Assembly: GCA_910577165.1 (NCBI GenBank) | Contig: CAJTLX010000001.1 | Span: forward strand, 124,001 to 188,000 | Length of the DNA stretch: 64,000 bases | DNA from: an uncultured Lachnospiraceae bacterium | GTDB taxonomy: Bacteria; Bacillota; Clostridia; Lachnospirales; Lachnospiraceae | Direction of reading: 5' to 3' | Shown: piece by piece, positions 25,790-33,821 of the stretch | How positions within the stretch are numbered: the first letter of the stretch is position 1 | Layout of the letters: each line of letters opens with the position of its first letter | The notes under the pieces: generated by a model | What the model was told of the DNA's origin: nothing | Database searches by the model: none | The model's input: the letters and a program-made list of their open reading frames with translations, nothing else | Program-made: the position numbers and the translations under genes

Positions 25790-27544
25790 TTATGCCCCCT
25801 TCCCCTCTTCTTTCTTAAATTGTGAATAATAAATTTCTTTATAAACCTCACAATTTGCCAATAGTTCCTCATGTCTGCCAATCCCTGCAACACGCCCGTC
25901 GTCAAGCACTACAATCTGATCGGCGTGCATAATGGAGGCCGCGCGCTGCGACACAATAAACACCGTGAGCTTTTCCTTCATCTCCCGCAATGCGCGGCGC
26001 AGTTTTGCATCCGTCGCATAATCGAGTGCGGACGCGCTGTCATCCAATACCAAAATTTCCGGTTTTCGCACCAGTGCGCGCGCGATCGTCAGACGCTGTT
26101 TCTGTCCACCTGAAAGATTCTTGCCGCCCTGCGTGATCGGCGCGGAAAGTTTGCCGTCCTTTGCGTCCACAAATTCCTTTGCCTGTGCAATTTCAAGTGC
26201 CTCAAACATCTCCTTATCCGTCGCGCCCGATCTTCCCCAGAGAAGATTTTCGCGGATCGTTCCCCTAAAAAGCACTGCCTTTTGCATAACCATACCGATC
26301 TTATCGCGCAGTGCCTCCATTGGATAATCCTTTACATTGATGCCATCCACCAAAACTTCGCCTTCCGTCGCATCATAGTAGCGCGGAATTAAATTGATCA
26401 CCGAGGTTTTGCCCGAACCTGTGCCGCCGATAATCCCGATGGTCTCCCCCGGCTTTACTTTCAGATTCAGCCCCGCAAGCGATTCCGCACCCGCGCCGCG
26501 ATAGGTCAGACCGACATTTCGAAATTCCACAGCATAGGCGGTCTTTTCCTCGGGTGTCGACCGCTTCTTTTCATATTCTGCCGCATCGCCGTATACCATC
26601 CCTGGCACAATCTCAAAGACTTTCCCGATGCGCCCCACACAGGCAAGTGCCTTCGTGATGGTGACAATTAAATTTGCAAGCTTGACCAGTTCCACAAGGA
26701 TCTGTGACATATAATTGACCAGCGCGATCACCGCACCCTGCGTGATCATTCCCGCATCTACGCGCAGCGCGCCGATCCAGATCAGTGCCGCAATTGAGAG
26801 ATTGACCACAATATAAGTTAGCGGATTGGTCAATGCGGAGATTCGTCCAACTCTCATCTGTAACTTCGTCAGTGCCTCATTCCCCTCGCCAAATTCCCTG
26901 ATCTCCTCCTGCTCTTTGGCAAATGCGCGGATCACACGCACACCTGTTAAATTCTCACGGGTTTTTCCCAGTACCCGGTCAAGACCTTTTTGTACCTTCT
27001 TAAACATCGGCATGGTAATCATCATAATGCCAAATACAATCACTGAGAGTACAGGAATAGTTACCACAAAGACAAGTGCCGCCTTCACATCGATCGTAAA
27101 TGCCATAATCATCGCGCCGAACACAATGAACGGCGAGCGCATAAACAGGCGCAATACCATATTGATGCCGGACTGTACCTGATTGATATCGCTTGTCATG
27201 TGCGTGATCATTGTGGAAGTGCCAAGATCGTCAATCTCCGCGTAGGTCAGTCCCTGGATATGCGCAAACAGTGCGTGCCGCAGTTTTGTCGAACAACCGA
27301 CTGCCGCCTTCGCCGCAAAAAACTGCGCGGTTAAAGAGCAGACTAACCCGATAATGCCGAGTGCCACCATCAAAAGACACATCCGGACAATATAGGGCGT
27401 ATCCTTATTTGCGATTCCCACATCAATAATTTTTTTCATTACAAGAGGAACAAAGAGTTCAAAGAGTGCCTCTAACATTTTAAACAAAGGTGCTAAAATA
27501 CTCTCCTTCTTGTAATCCTTCAGGAAGCTAAGCAGCTTTTTCAT
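25790..27544 (-). CDS. ABC exporter half-transporter with degenerate ATP site
   Basis: The 584-residue half-transporter has the exporter membrane domain and an ATPase with Walker A GGTGSGKT and signature LSGGQKQR. Its Walker B is ILVLDDSASALD, with Asp in place of the catalytic Glu. Loss of that Glu in one subunit is typical of heterodimeric exporters, where one site is nearly inactive, so it supports pairing with the downstream gene. The start at 27544 (MKKLLSFLKDYK) follows AAAGGG; the frame extends 90 nt upstream without support. It is the first gene of the operon. Confidence 0.9.
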   Translation of the reverse strand: MKKLLSFLKDYKKESILAPLFKMLEALFELFVPLVMKKIIDVGIANKDTPYIVRMCLLMVALGIIGLVCSLTAQFFAAKAAVGCSTKLRHALFAHIQGLTYAEIDDLGTSTMITHMTSDINQVQSGINMVLRLFMRSPFIVFGAMIMAFTIDVKAALVFVVTIPVLSVIVFGIMMITMPMFKKVQKGLDRVLGKTRENLTGVRVIRAFAKEQEEIREFGEGNEALTKLQMRVGRISALTNPLTYIVVNLSIAALIWIGALRVDAGMITQGAVIALVNYMSQILVELVKLANLIVTITKALACVGRIGKVFEIVPGMVYGDAAEYEKKRSTPEEKTAYAVEFRNVGLTYRGAGAESLAGLNLKVKPGETIGIIGGTGSGKTSVINLIPRYYDATEGEVLVDGINVKDYPMEALRDKIGMVMQKAVLFRGTIRENLLWGRSGATDKEMFEALEIAQAKEFVDAKDGKLSAPITQGGKNLSGGQKQRLTIARALVRKPEILVLDDSASALDYATDAKLRRALREMKEKLTVFIVSQRAASIMHADQIVVLDDGRVAGIGRHEELLANCEVYKEIYYSQFKKEEGKGA

Positions 27545-27674
27545 TTTTCTTTGCCCTTTCCGTTTATATTTTTCCCTTATTCTATATGATCTTGGCAGAG
27601 TTTTCAAGATGGATTTAAAAGAAATCCCAGACAATATTTTTTATGTTTTTCTCTGGAACTTCCCAGATATTTCC

Positions 27675-27703
27675 TTGACATTTATTCTCTCGCCTTCTAT
27701 AAT
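27675..27703 (+). promoter_or_regulatory. sigma-A promoter of the GH51 gene
   Basis: TTGACA (27675-27680) and TATAAT (27698-27703) are 17 bp apart, about 50 bp before the start codon. Confidence 0.78.
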
Positions 27704-27755
27704 TATTTTATAGTTTTCTAAAATATTTTACATTTTTCAAAAAGGAAAGAGGTCT

Positions 27756-30626
27756 ATGATGAAAAAAATCACATCACAAAACTCAGTATCAAAAATGGGG
27801 ACGACAAGAGCGCGCAAAAATAACAGGCTCGCCGCCGCGCTTGCTATGGGGCTGCTTGCCCTCTCATCGATAAGCTGCGGAAAGGATTCCGATCAGAATC
27901 TCGCCCCCTCCCCGACGGATTCTACAAAAATTTCTCCGACCGAGACCGCCAATCTTCCCTCCTCCCCCACCCCGGCGATCTACGGCGACCCGGCAATTAC
28001 TGCCTATGACACGGCAAAGAGCAATTACACTTTGGATATTGATGCGACCGCGCCGGTACACGGGATAAGTGATATGCTCTACGGTATTTTTATCGAGGAT
28101 ATCAATTTCGCGGCGGACGGTGGTTTGTATGCGGAACTTGTGCAAAACCGCTCCTTTGAATTTACAAATCTTGCGGCGGGCAATGAAAAACATGCCTGGA
28201 AGGATATTGGCGAGATCACCGCGACCGTAATCAAGAACGATGAAAAAGGATATCTGAATGCAAATAATCCAAACTATATGGTATTAGAAAATACCTCCAG
28301 GAGTGCGGCGGGCATCGCCAATTCGGGTTTCCTTGACGGTATGGCAGTAAAGGAGGGGGAGGAATACCTCTTTTCCCTCTATGCGCGCGGACTTAACGGA
28401 TATGCGGGAGCCATCCATGTAAACCTTATGTTTGGCGATGAGATAATTGCCGAGGGAAAAATCGATGCGATAAATTCGGAGTGGGCAAAATACGAGCTTA
28501 TGCTTACTGCCTCCGCAAGCATTTCAAAAAATCTTACTCTGAACGTAACTATTGACAAGGGTTCCGTTGCCATCGATATGGTTTCCCTGTTTCCAAAGGA
28601 TACTTACAAGGGGCGAGAGAACGGTCTGCGCAAGGATCTTGCCGAAAAGCTTGACGCACTCTCCCCTGCTTTCTTACGCTTTCCTGGCGGCTGTGTGATC
28701 GAGGGCGCGACGCTTGAGACCGCCTACGACTGGAAGGATTCTATCGGCGTGGGTCCGGACGGCGAACCACTTCTTTTTAACGGTACCTACGGCGATGTGG
28801 CGGCGCGCAAACAGGGACAGAATATCTGGACGGACGAGCGCGCGACAAACGACAAATATCCATCCTATATGTCCTACGGCCTTGGCTTTTATGAATATTT
28901 CCTGCTTGCCGAAGATATCGGGGCGATCGGTGTTCCGGTAATCAACTGTGGTCTTGGCTGTATGGGACAGGGACCGGGGTTAGGACCGGATGTCGGCACG
29001 AAAGAATTTGAACAGTATGTGCAGGACGCACTCGATCTTGTGGAATTCTGTCTGGGCGATTCCTCCACCAAATGGGGCGCGGTGCGCACGGCAATAGGAC
29101 ATAAAGAGCCATTTGCCCTAAAATACATTGGGATCGGCAACGAGCAGTGGGGCAATAATTTCTTCCGCCATTACGAAGCATTTGTGGACGCTTTCGAGAA
29201 GGCAAAAAAAGAAAATCCAGCACTCTACGATGGAATCGAACTTATGTTCTCCGCAGGAATAGACGACGGGGATTCCGGTGTGGACTATATGGCTTCCTAT
29301 GAATATGCTGCGCGCTGGCTCTCCGAACACCCGGACAAGACCATCAATGATTTTGCGGGCGCGACCGATCACCACTACTATAATTCTCCATCCTGGTTCT
29401 ATCATCATGTGGACTATTACGATGAGAAAAACTACAGCCGTGATACAAAACAGATGACCGAAACAAAATTTGGCGGCGGCATCAATGTCTTCCTTGGCGA
29501 GTACGCGGCACAGTCAAATACTCTAAACGCGGCACTTTCCGAGGCGGCGTACATGACGGGGTTAGAGCGCAACGGGGATATTGTAAAGATGGCGGCATAC
29601 GCGCCTCTTTTCGGCAACCTGACCGCAACCCACTGGGCACCGGATTTAATCTGGTTTAACAATACAACTTCCACCTGTTCCGTCAACTACTATGTGCAGC
29701 AGATCTTTGCAAAAAATGCAGGGAGCGCGCTGTTCTCCTCCACACTTACCGGGGCAAAGATTGAGGATATCACCCTTTCCGGCAGGATTGGTGTTGGGAC
29801 ATGGAATACCTCGGCGACCTTCGACGATATTAAAATCACCGATAATGCAACGGGCGAAATTTTGGCGGAGGATAATTTTTCCGATGAAAATTTTGGTGCG
29901 CGCTGGATCACACCGTCCGATGGCAACTGGTCAGTAAAAGATGGCGCGCTCTTACAGTCCTCCTCCACAACCAACACCGGACGCTTTGGCGATACAGGAA
30001 GTGCCGCATATTTTGGGGAAGTGGGATGGACAAATTATACTTATGAATTGACCGCGACCAAAAACGGCGGTCAGGAAGGGTTCTTGATCCCGTTTGCTGT
30101 GCGCGGGGTGGACAATAATTTCTTCTGGAATATCGGCGGATGGGGCAATACGCTCTCCTGCCTCCAGCAAGTGGAAACGGGTGCGAAATCCGGACAGCTA
30201 AACGGAACAGTAAAAAATTGCAAAATTGAGGTTGGCAAACCTTACGCGCTGCGCATTGTTGTGACGGATACAAAGGTAAAATGCTATATCGACGATGAAC
30301 TCTATGTGGACTATGATCTGCCAGAAACCACAAATGCCGAGAGTTACCAGGTAGTAAGCACAGATGAAAGCGGCGATATCATTATCAAGCTGGTCAATGT
30401 CACAGGGTTGCCAAAAACCTTTGCCATCAACTTAAACGCGGAGAAAATTGTGGGTACTGCCTCTCTTGATCTTGTAGCGGGCAAAAGCCTTGGGGATGAC
30501 AATATTCTTGGAAAAACAGAGGTGGTTACCTTGCAGAGTATGGAACTTGAAGGGGTGAGCAATCAGTTTAATTACACAGCACCAATGTATTCTGTAAGTG
30601 TGCTGCGATTGCACAAAGAATCTTAG
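27756..30626 (+). CDS. GH51 alpha-L-arabinofuranosidase with inserted sugar-binding-like domains
   Basis: The 956-residue exported enzyme releases alpha-L-arabinofuranose from arabinan or arabinoxylan. An export signal (AAALAMGLLALSSISC) is followed by a Ser/Thr/Pro linker, suggesting a lipoprotein although the lipobox is imperfect. The GH51 core begins at DMLYGIFIEDINFAADGGLY. A jelly-roll domain resembling CBM4/9 follows near residues 145-280. Acid/base Glu463 is in GIGNEQWG and nucleophile Glu582 in FLGEYAA. Near residues 685-860 a concanavalin-like domain (NFSDENFGARWITP, FWNIGGWGNTLSCL) interrupts the C-terminal beta domain. The 956 residues compare with about 500 for minimal GH51. The start could be the second ATG at 27759. 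Confidence 0.93.
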   Translation: MMKKITSQNSVSKMGTTRARKNNRLAAALAMGLLALSSISCGKDSDQNLAPSPTDSTKISPTETANLPSSPTPAIYGDPAITAYDTAKSNYTLDIDATAPVHGISDMLYGIFIEDINFAADGGLYAELVQNRSFEFTNLAAGNEKHAWKDIGEITATVIKNDEKGYLNANNPNYMVLENTSRSAAGIANSGFLDGMAVKEGEEYLFSLYARGLNGYAGAIHVNLMFGDEIIAEGKIDAINSEWAKYELMLTASASISKNLTLNVTIDKGSVAIDMVSLFPKDTYKGRENGLRKDLAEKLDALSPAFLRFPGGCVIEGATLETAYDWKDSIGVGPDGEPLLFNGTYGDVAARKQGQNIWTDERATNDKYPSYMSYGLGFYEYFLLAEDIGAIGVPVINCGLGCMGQGPGLGPDVGTKEFEQYVQDALDLVEFCLGDSSTKWGAVRTAIGHKEPFALKYIGIGNEQWGNNFFRHYEAFVDAFEKAKKENPALYDGIELMFSAGIDDGDSGVDYMASYEYAARWLSEHPDKTINDFAGATDHHYYNSPSWFYHHVDYYDEKNYSRDTKQMTETKFGGGINVFLGEYAAQSNTLNAALSEAAYMTGLERNGDIVKMAAYAPLFGNLTATHWAPDLIWFNNTTSTCSVNYYVQQIFAKNAGSALFSSTLTGAKIEDITLSGRIGVGTWNTSATFDDIKITDNATGEILAEDNFSDENFGARWITPSDGNWSVKDGALLQSSSTTNTGRFGDTGSAAYFGEVGWTNYTYELTATKNGGQEGFLIPFAVRGVDNNFFWNIGGWGNTLSCLQQVETGAKSGQLNGTVKNCKIEVGKPYALRIVVTDTKVKCYIDDELYVDYDLPETTNAESYQVVSTDESGDIIIKLVNVTGLPKTFAINLNAEKIVGTASLDLVAGKSLGDDNILGKTEVVTLQSMELEGVSNQFNYTAPMYSVSVLRLHKES

Positions 30627-30717
30627 AACCAAGTGGGGGAAAGTTTTACTCTCCTACTCGCTGCGCGTCCCGTGTGCTGCTTTAGCAGTGTCTTTTCTCT
30701 GCACGGGACTGCGCATA

Positions 30718-30765
30718 AAAAAGCCGCACGGGGAATTTTCATCGCTCCGCGCGGCACTTTCATTT
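30718..30765 (+). terminator. terminator of the GH51 gene
   Basis: AGCCGCACGGGG pairs imperfectly with CTCCGCGCGGC, flanked by A-rich and T-rich runs. A second hairpin (CGTCCCGTG/CACGGGACTG) lies just before it. Confidence 0.6.
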
Positions 30766-30848
30766 TTATTTTTCAACTCCTATCAGCCCTTTCATTTTGG
30801 TCAGTTTACTTCTCTGATTTTCCTATGTCCTATCTCTTTTATCCCGCC

Positions 30849-31562
30849 CTATGCACAGGCATTTCGCTCCTGCACCCAACACCAGCAAATATGAATCAGT
30901 CTGCTCGATGTAATATTATATTTCTCACGGATCTGTGGCTCAGTAAAATCACCACTCTGGCAATCGCGCATCACATCCTTCGCGGAGAGAAGAAGATTCT
31001 CAAGAAAATAATAACTTGAGGAATTTGCCACGCCCTCCAGATGCTCATTGTTCGCGCTTTCCATTTCGTCCATCGCCTCTCTTATGGACTTCCCCTTAAT
31101 CAATTCCTCCAAAAGTCTGCAAAAATGCGGTGCCATCTCCTCCGATATCCCCGCCTGTGCAACCATCATACCACATAGTTGTTGTTTACTGCAGATCTCC
31201 GGAAAATATGTATTTAACCCAAACTCTTCGAATGTCCTGCTACAAATTTGAAAGAACTTCCTCGTAAAATACTGCGGCAGCTCGTCCAGCCTACTCATCA
31301 TCTCACAGTACTCCCTGCTCTCCGCCTTTCCATAATAGAGCGAATATGCCCAGGCTAGAAGCATACTAATACGATAACGCTGCATATTTTCCATATTCCG
31401 TTTTGTGCTGATAAGCTTTTGTGAAAGCTGAAGGTATTCCTCCTCAGTCAGCGGAATATCCACCAAAATCCGTACCGCCGAACTTTCCTTTGTCAGAAAG
31501 TGTTCCAACACCGCATCCATCTCTGACAATGACATATTTTTCTCGAATAATTTTCCCTCCAT
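30849..31562 (-). CDS. hypothetical all-helical protein, 237 residues
   Basis: The soluble, Glu/Leu-rich product starts MEGKLFEKNMSLSEMDAVLE and ends IHICWCWVQERNACA. Predicted structure from residue pattern is helical repeats; seven Cys lie in the C-terminal two-thirds. The last part (FTEPQIREKYNITSSRLIHI) could be a helix-turn-helix. No family was recognised. It is transcribed from a strong promoter about 240 nt upstream, through repeat LR3; the RBS is TGGAGGTATC. Confidence 0.65.
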   Translation of the reverse strand: MEGKLFEKNMSLSEMDAVLEHFLTKESSAVRILVDIPLTEEEYLQLSQKLISTKRNMENMQRYRISMLLAWAYSLYYGKAESREYCEMMSRLDELPQYFTRKFFQICSRTFEEFGLNTYFPEICSKQQLCGMMVAQAGISEEMAPHFCRLLEELIKGKSIREAMDEMESANNEHLEGVANSSSYYFLENLLLSAKDVMRDCQSGDFTEPQIREKYNITSSRLIHICWCWVQERNACA

Positions 31563-31620
31563 ACTGATACCTCCATTGTCCGCCCTTCCTAAAAATTAGG
31601 TGGAAATTATAGGATAATTA

Positions 31621-31776
31621 TTTCAATCCACTCGCGGTAGTTAGGAGCAAGACGATTATGTGGATTACTTCACAGCAGTAGGAGATACCACTTTCGCTCC
31701 ACCCACTACTGCCGTTACAATTGTTCCTGCAATTTCTCCCCTACCTAAGAAGAAAGGGAATCCTTGCTGTTAATTG
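31621..31776 (+). ncRNA. LR3 candidate structured RNA, copy B
   Basis: This is the second LR3 copy, matching 18598-18753 in reverse orientation. On the plus strand AATCCAC (31625-31631) pairs with GTGGATT, GCAGTAG with CTACTGC, and GGAGC with GCTCC as a pseudoknot or long-range helix; a competing GGTAGT/ACTGCC helix is also possible. It sits in the leader of the 237-residue hypothetical gene, which is read on the opposite strand, exactly as copy A sits before the SIMPL gene. Confidence 0.5.
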
Positions 31777-31804
31777 TAAAAAAACCGGAATTTTGTTTAA
31801 TTAT

Positions 31805-31833
31805 ATTATAACAGATTATTTTTCATTTTGCAA
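31805..31833 (-). promoter_or_regulatory. sigma-A promoter of the 237-residue hypothetical gene
   Basis: On the minus strand TTGCAA (31828-31833) and TATAAT (31805-31810) are 17 bp apart. The predicted leader contains all of LR3 copy B. Confidence 0.72.
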
Positions 31834-31958
31834 GCAATTTATCTGAAAATTTATCAAAATCCTTCTTGAATTTCGATATTTTTTGAGAAATTTTCTGTAT
31901 TCTAAAAATCAAGTAAGGAAAAAAGAAGAGCAAAACTGCCCTTCCTTTTGCTCCCCGC

Positions 31959-32470
31959 CTAATCTCGCAGGGCATCTTTCATTTTCTTTACATATGCTGC
32001 CACGGGCTCTTTGCTCTTTCTGCCGTATTCGGCAATCAGTTTGACAATCGCGCTGCCGACAATTGCTCCATCGGATACGAATGCCATTGTGACTGCCTGC
32101 TCTGGAGTCGATATGCCACCCCCAACTGCAACTGGAATTTTTGAGGTTCTGCACACATGAACCACCATTCCGTCGGTATCCGTGCGAATCTTTTCGCGCA
32201 CCCCGGTTGCACCCAGCGAAGATACACAATAGATAAACCCTGTTGCCTCCTTAGCAATCATTGTAACGCGCTCTTTTGAAGTCAGCGTGATAATCGAAAT
32301 CATATCAATTCCAAATGCTTCACAGTCCGCCGCCATCTCGTCCTTCTCCTCATAAGGCAGATCTGGCACAATAATACTATCAATTTCCACCCGTTTACAG
32401 CGTTCCATAAAACACCTTTTACCGTAAGCATAAATAGAATTAGCATAAACCAAAAATACAAGTGGAATTA
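31959..32470 (-). pseudogene. trpA: trpA remnant (tryptophan synthase alpha, C-terminal part)
   Basis: The frame opens at IIPLVFLVYANSIYAYGKRC and continues through DSIIVPDLPYEEKDEM, FIYCVSSLGATGVRE and VAVGGGISTPEQAV to the normal TrpA end. The first 95 or so residues are gone, including the catalytic Glu and Asp (Glu49 and Asp60 in enteric TrpA) that cleave indole-glycerol phosphate. It is joined directly to the trpB remnant, so one deletion removed the 3' half of trpB and the 5' third of trpA. The remaining frame is well preserved, suggesting a recent event. Confidence 0.88.
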
Positions 32471-32842
32471 TCTGGAAATACGCATTGCCTCATTAACCGC
32501 ATCCTTTAATGTCATGGTACCGCTTGTCACTGCGTGTACTTTCGCGCCAAGCAGTTCCATGCGAAATACATTGAGTGCCTGGCGGTCAGTGTCCTCCTTT
32601 CCCATAAAAACTTCGCATTTCAGTCCCATCAGTGCCGCTGCCGTCGCCGTTGCCGTTGCCCCGCCAAGATCCCTAGTCATTTTTTCCGCATAGCAGAGCA
32701 TCGATGGTCTGCCCGCATAATTGCGATATAGATCATCAAGTTCTCTCACAAATTCGGGATCATTTTTATAATGCTCATAGGCTTCCTCCACCTCCTGCAC
32801 TGCGTTCATTAAAGTTTCCGGAATATACTGTCCACGGCTCAT
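32468..32842 (-). pseudogene. trpB: trpB remnant with internal deletion
   Basis: The 124-residue frame begins MSRGQYIPETLMNAVQEVEE, a normal TrpB start, but jumps in frame from MTRDLGGA to TATAAALMGLKCEVF. That removes about 45 residues including the HKINN motif whose lysine binds pyridoxal phosphate. After NEAMR it ends within three codons, fused to trpA sequence. About 270 C-terminal residues are missing. The product cannot condense indole with serine. A short GC-rich repeat (GGGGCAACGGCAACGGC) at the internal joint suggests slippage or short-homology recombination. Confidence 0.9.
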
Positions 32843-32890
32843 AACGTCCTTTCTTCATTATTTCCTCCTCTTATACCATGTGCATTTACG

Positions 32891-33150
32891 CATAAAAAAA
32901 ACAGCCTCCGCCCCTTCACAGGGACAAAAGCCGTTATGCTTCTGCGATACCACCCATTTCGATGTAACTTCATTTGAAGTTTCCATCCACTCAACTACAT
33001 ACTAACATATGCACCCCGCTGATAACGGTCAGGGAACCCGTCGGTGCCTACTCCCTCTAAGGTTTCAGACCGCCCTCAAAGGCCCATTCAATAAGTTCTG
33101 CCATACCGTATCGCACCAACTGCGGCTCTCTGTAATGGTTTTTCCTACCT
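32891..33150 (-). promoter_or_regulatory. T-box riboswitch, tRNA-Trp specific, with terminator
   Basis: On the minus strand: AGAGAG and AGTTGGTGCGA of Stem I, specifier context GAA-TGG-GCC with the Trp codon at 33084-33086, T-box core TGGGTGGTATCGC (32944-32956) and a terminator ACAGCCTCCGCCCC-type hairpin ending in a U run at 32893-32901. It should control the trp genes, now only remnants, in response to uncharged tRNA-Trp. All elements look intact although the genes are not. Confidence 0.92.
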
Positions 33151-33193
33151 ACTTTCCTTGTTCGCCGGTTTTGTTTTCCTATAAACTGTTATT

Positions 33194-33222
33194 ATTATAA
33201 CGCGTCATTTAGATAAAGTCGA
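33194..33222 (-). promoter_or_regulatory. sigma-A promoter of the Trp T-box transcript
   Basis: On the minus strand TCGACT (33217-33222) and TATAAT (33194-33199) are 17 bp apart. Confidence 0.65.
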
Positions 33223-33228
33223 CTATTT

Positions 33229-33266
33229 TCTTAATCCAGCCACGTTCCCCTTGCGTGGCTGGATAT
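33229..33266 (-). terminator. terminator of spoVG
   Basis: ATCCAGCCACG pairs perfectly with CGTGGCTGGAT around a short loop just after the spoVG stop, with A/T-rich flanks on both sides. Confidence 0.8.
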
Positions 33267-33273
33267 CCTTTTA

Positions 33274-33567
33274 TTATTCAAAATACTCTGGTTCCGATAT
33301 AACGCTTCCATGAATGCCATTTTCTTCATATTTTTGGAGAATCAGTCTTTGAATCCTTTCCCTCGTTTCGGGATTGATTGGATGCGCGATATCACGATAC
33401 TCATTATCCACCGATCTACGGCTTGGCATCGCGATAAAGAGTCCCTTTTCGCCCTCAATGACTTTAATATCGTGTACTACAAACTCATCATCAAACGTGA
33501 TGGAAACGACTGCCTTCATCTTCCCCTCTTTAGTCACCTTGCGTACACGTACATCAGTTATTTGCAT
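33274..33567 (-). CDS. spoVG: SpoVG family RNA/DNA-binding regulator
   Basis: The 97-residue protein (MQITDVRVRKVTKEGKMKAV ... MPSRRSVDNEYRDIAHPINP) matches SpoVG over its full length, including the conserved PSR and DIAHPIN segments. SpoVG is a small nucleic-acid-binding protein affecting septation, sporulation and virulence genes. The leader has no clear Shine-Dalgarno next to the ATG; an AT hairpin ATAAAAGAA/TTCTTTTAT sits about 30 nt upstream. The gene lies between glgD and the Trp T-box with its own terminator. Confidence 0.95.
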   Translation of the reverse strand: MQITDVRVRKVTKEGKMKAVVSITFDDEFVVHDIKVIEGEKGLFIAMPSRRSVDNEYRDIAHPINPETRERIQRLILQKYEENGIHGSVISEPEYFE

Positions 33568-33746
33568 GCTATGTACCGTTACTGAAAACTTATAAAAGAA
33601 TTTTCTTCTTTTATAATATTGTTTGTTTTACAGTAACTTCCTCCTTCCTTATTTTTTTCATACTTTTTAGATAGTTTTCTTTGTACTCTTTATTTCCTCT
33701 TTTCTAATTTCTTTATTTCTGTCGTTTTATTGATATGTACAAGATC

Positions 33747-33784
33747 CCCCGACTCCGGCTCTAGTACCGGAACCGGGACAATCT
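33747..33784 (-). terminator. hairpin downstream of glgD
   Basis: TCCCGGTTCCGG and CCGGAGTCGGGGGA can pair (GTCCCGG...GGGG), about 40 nt after the glgD stop. It lacks a U run, so termination is not certain; it could also protect the 3' end. Confidence 0.45.
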
Positions 33785-33821
33785 CTCGTGAATATATAAA
33801 CTATATTTTCTTATTTCTGTT

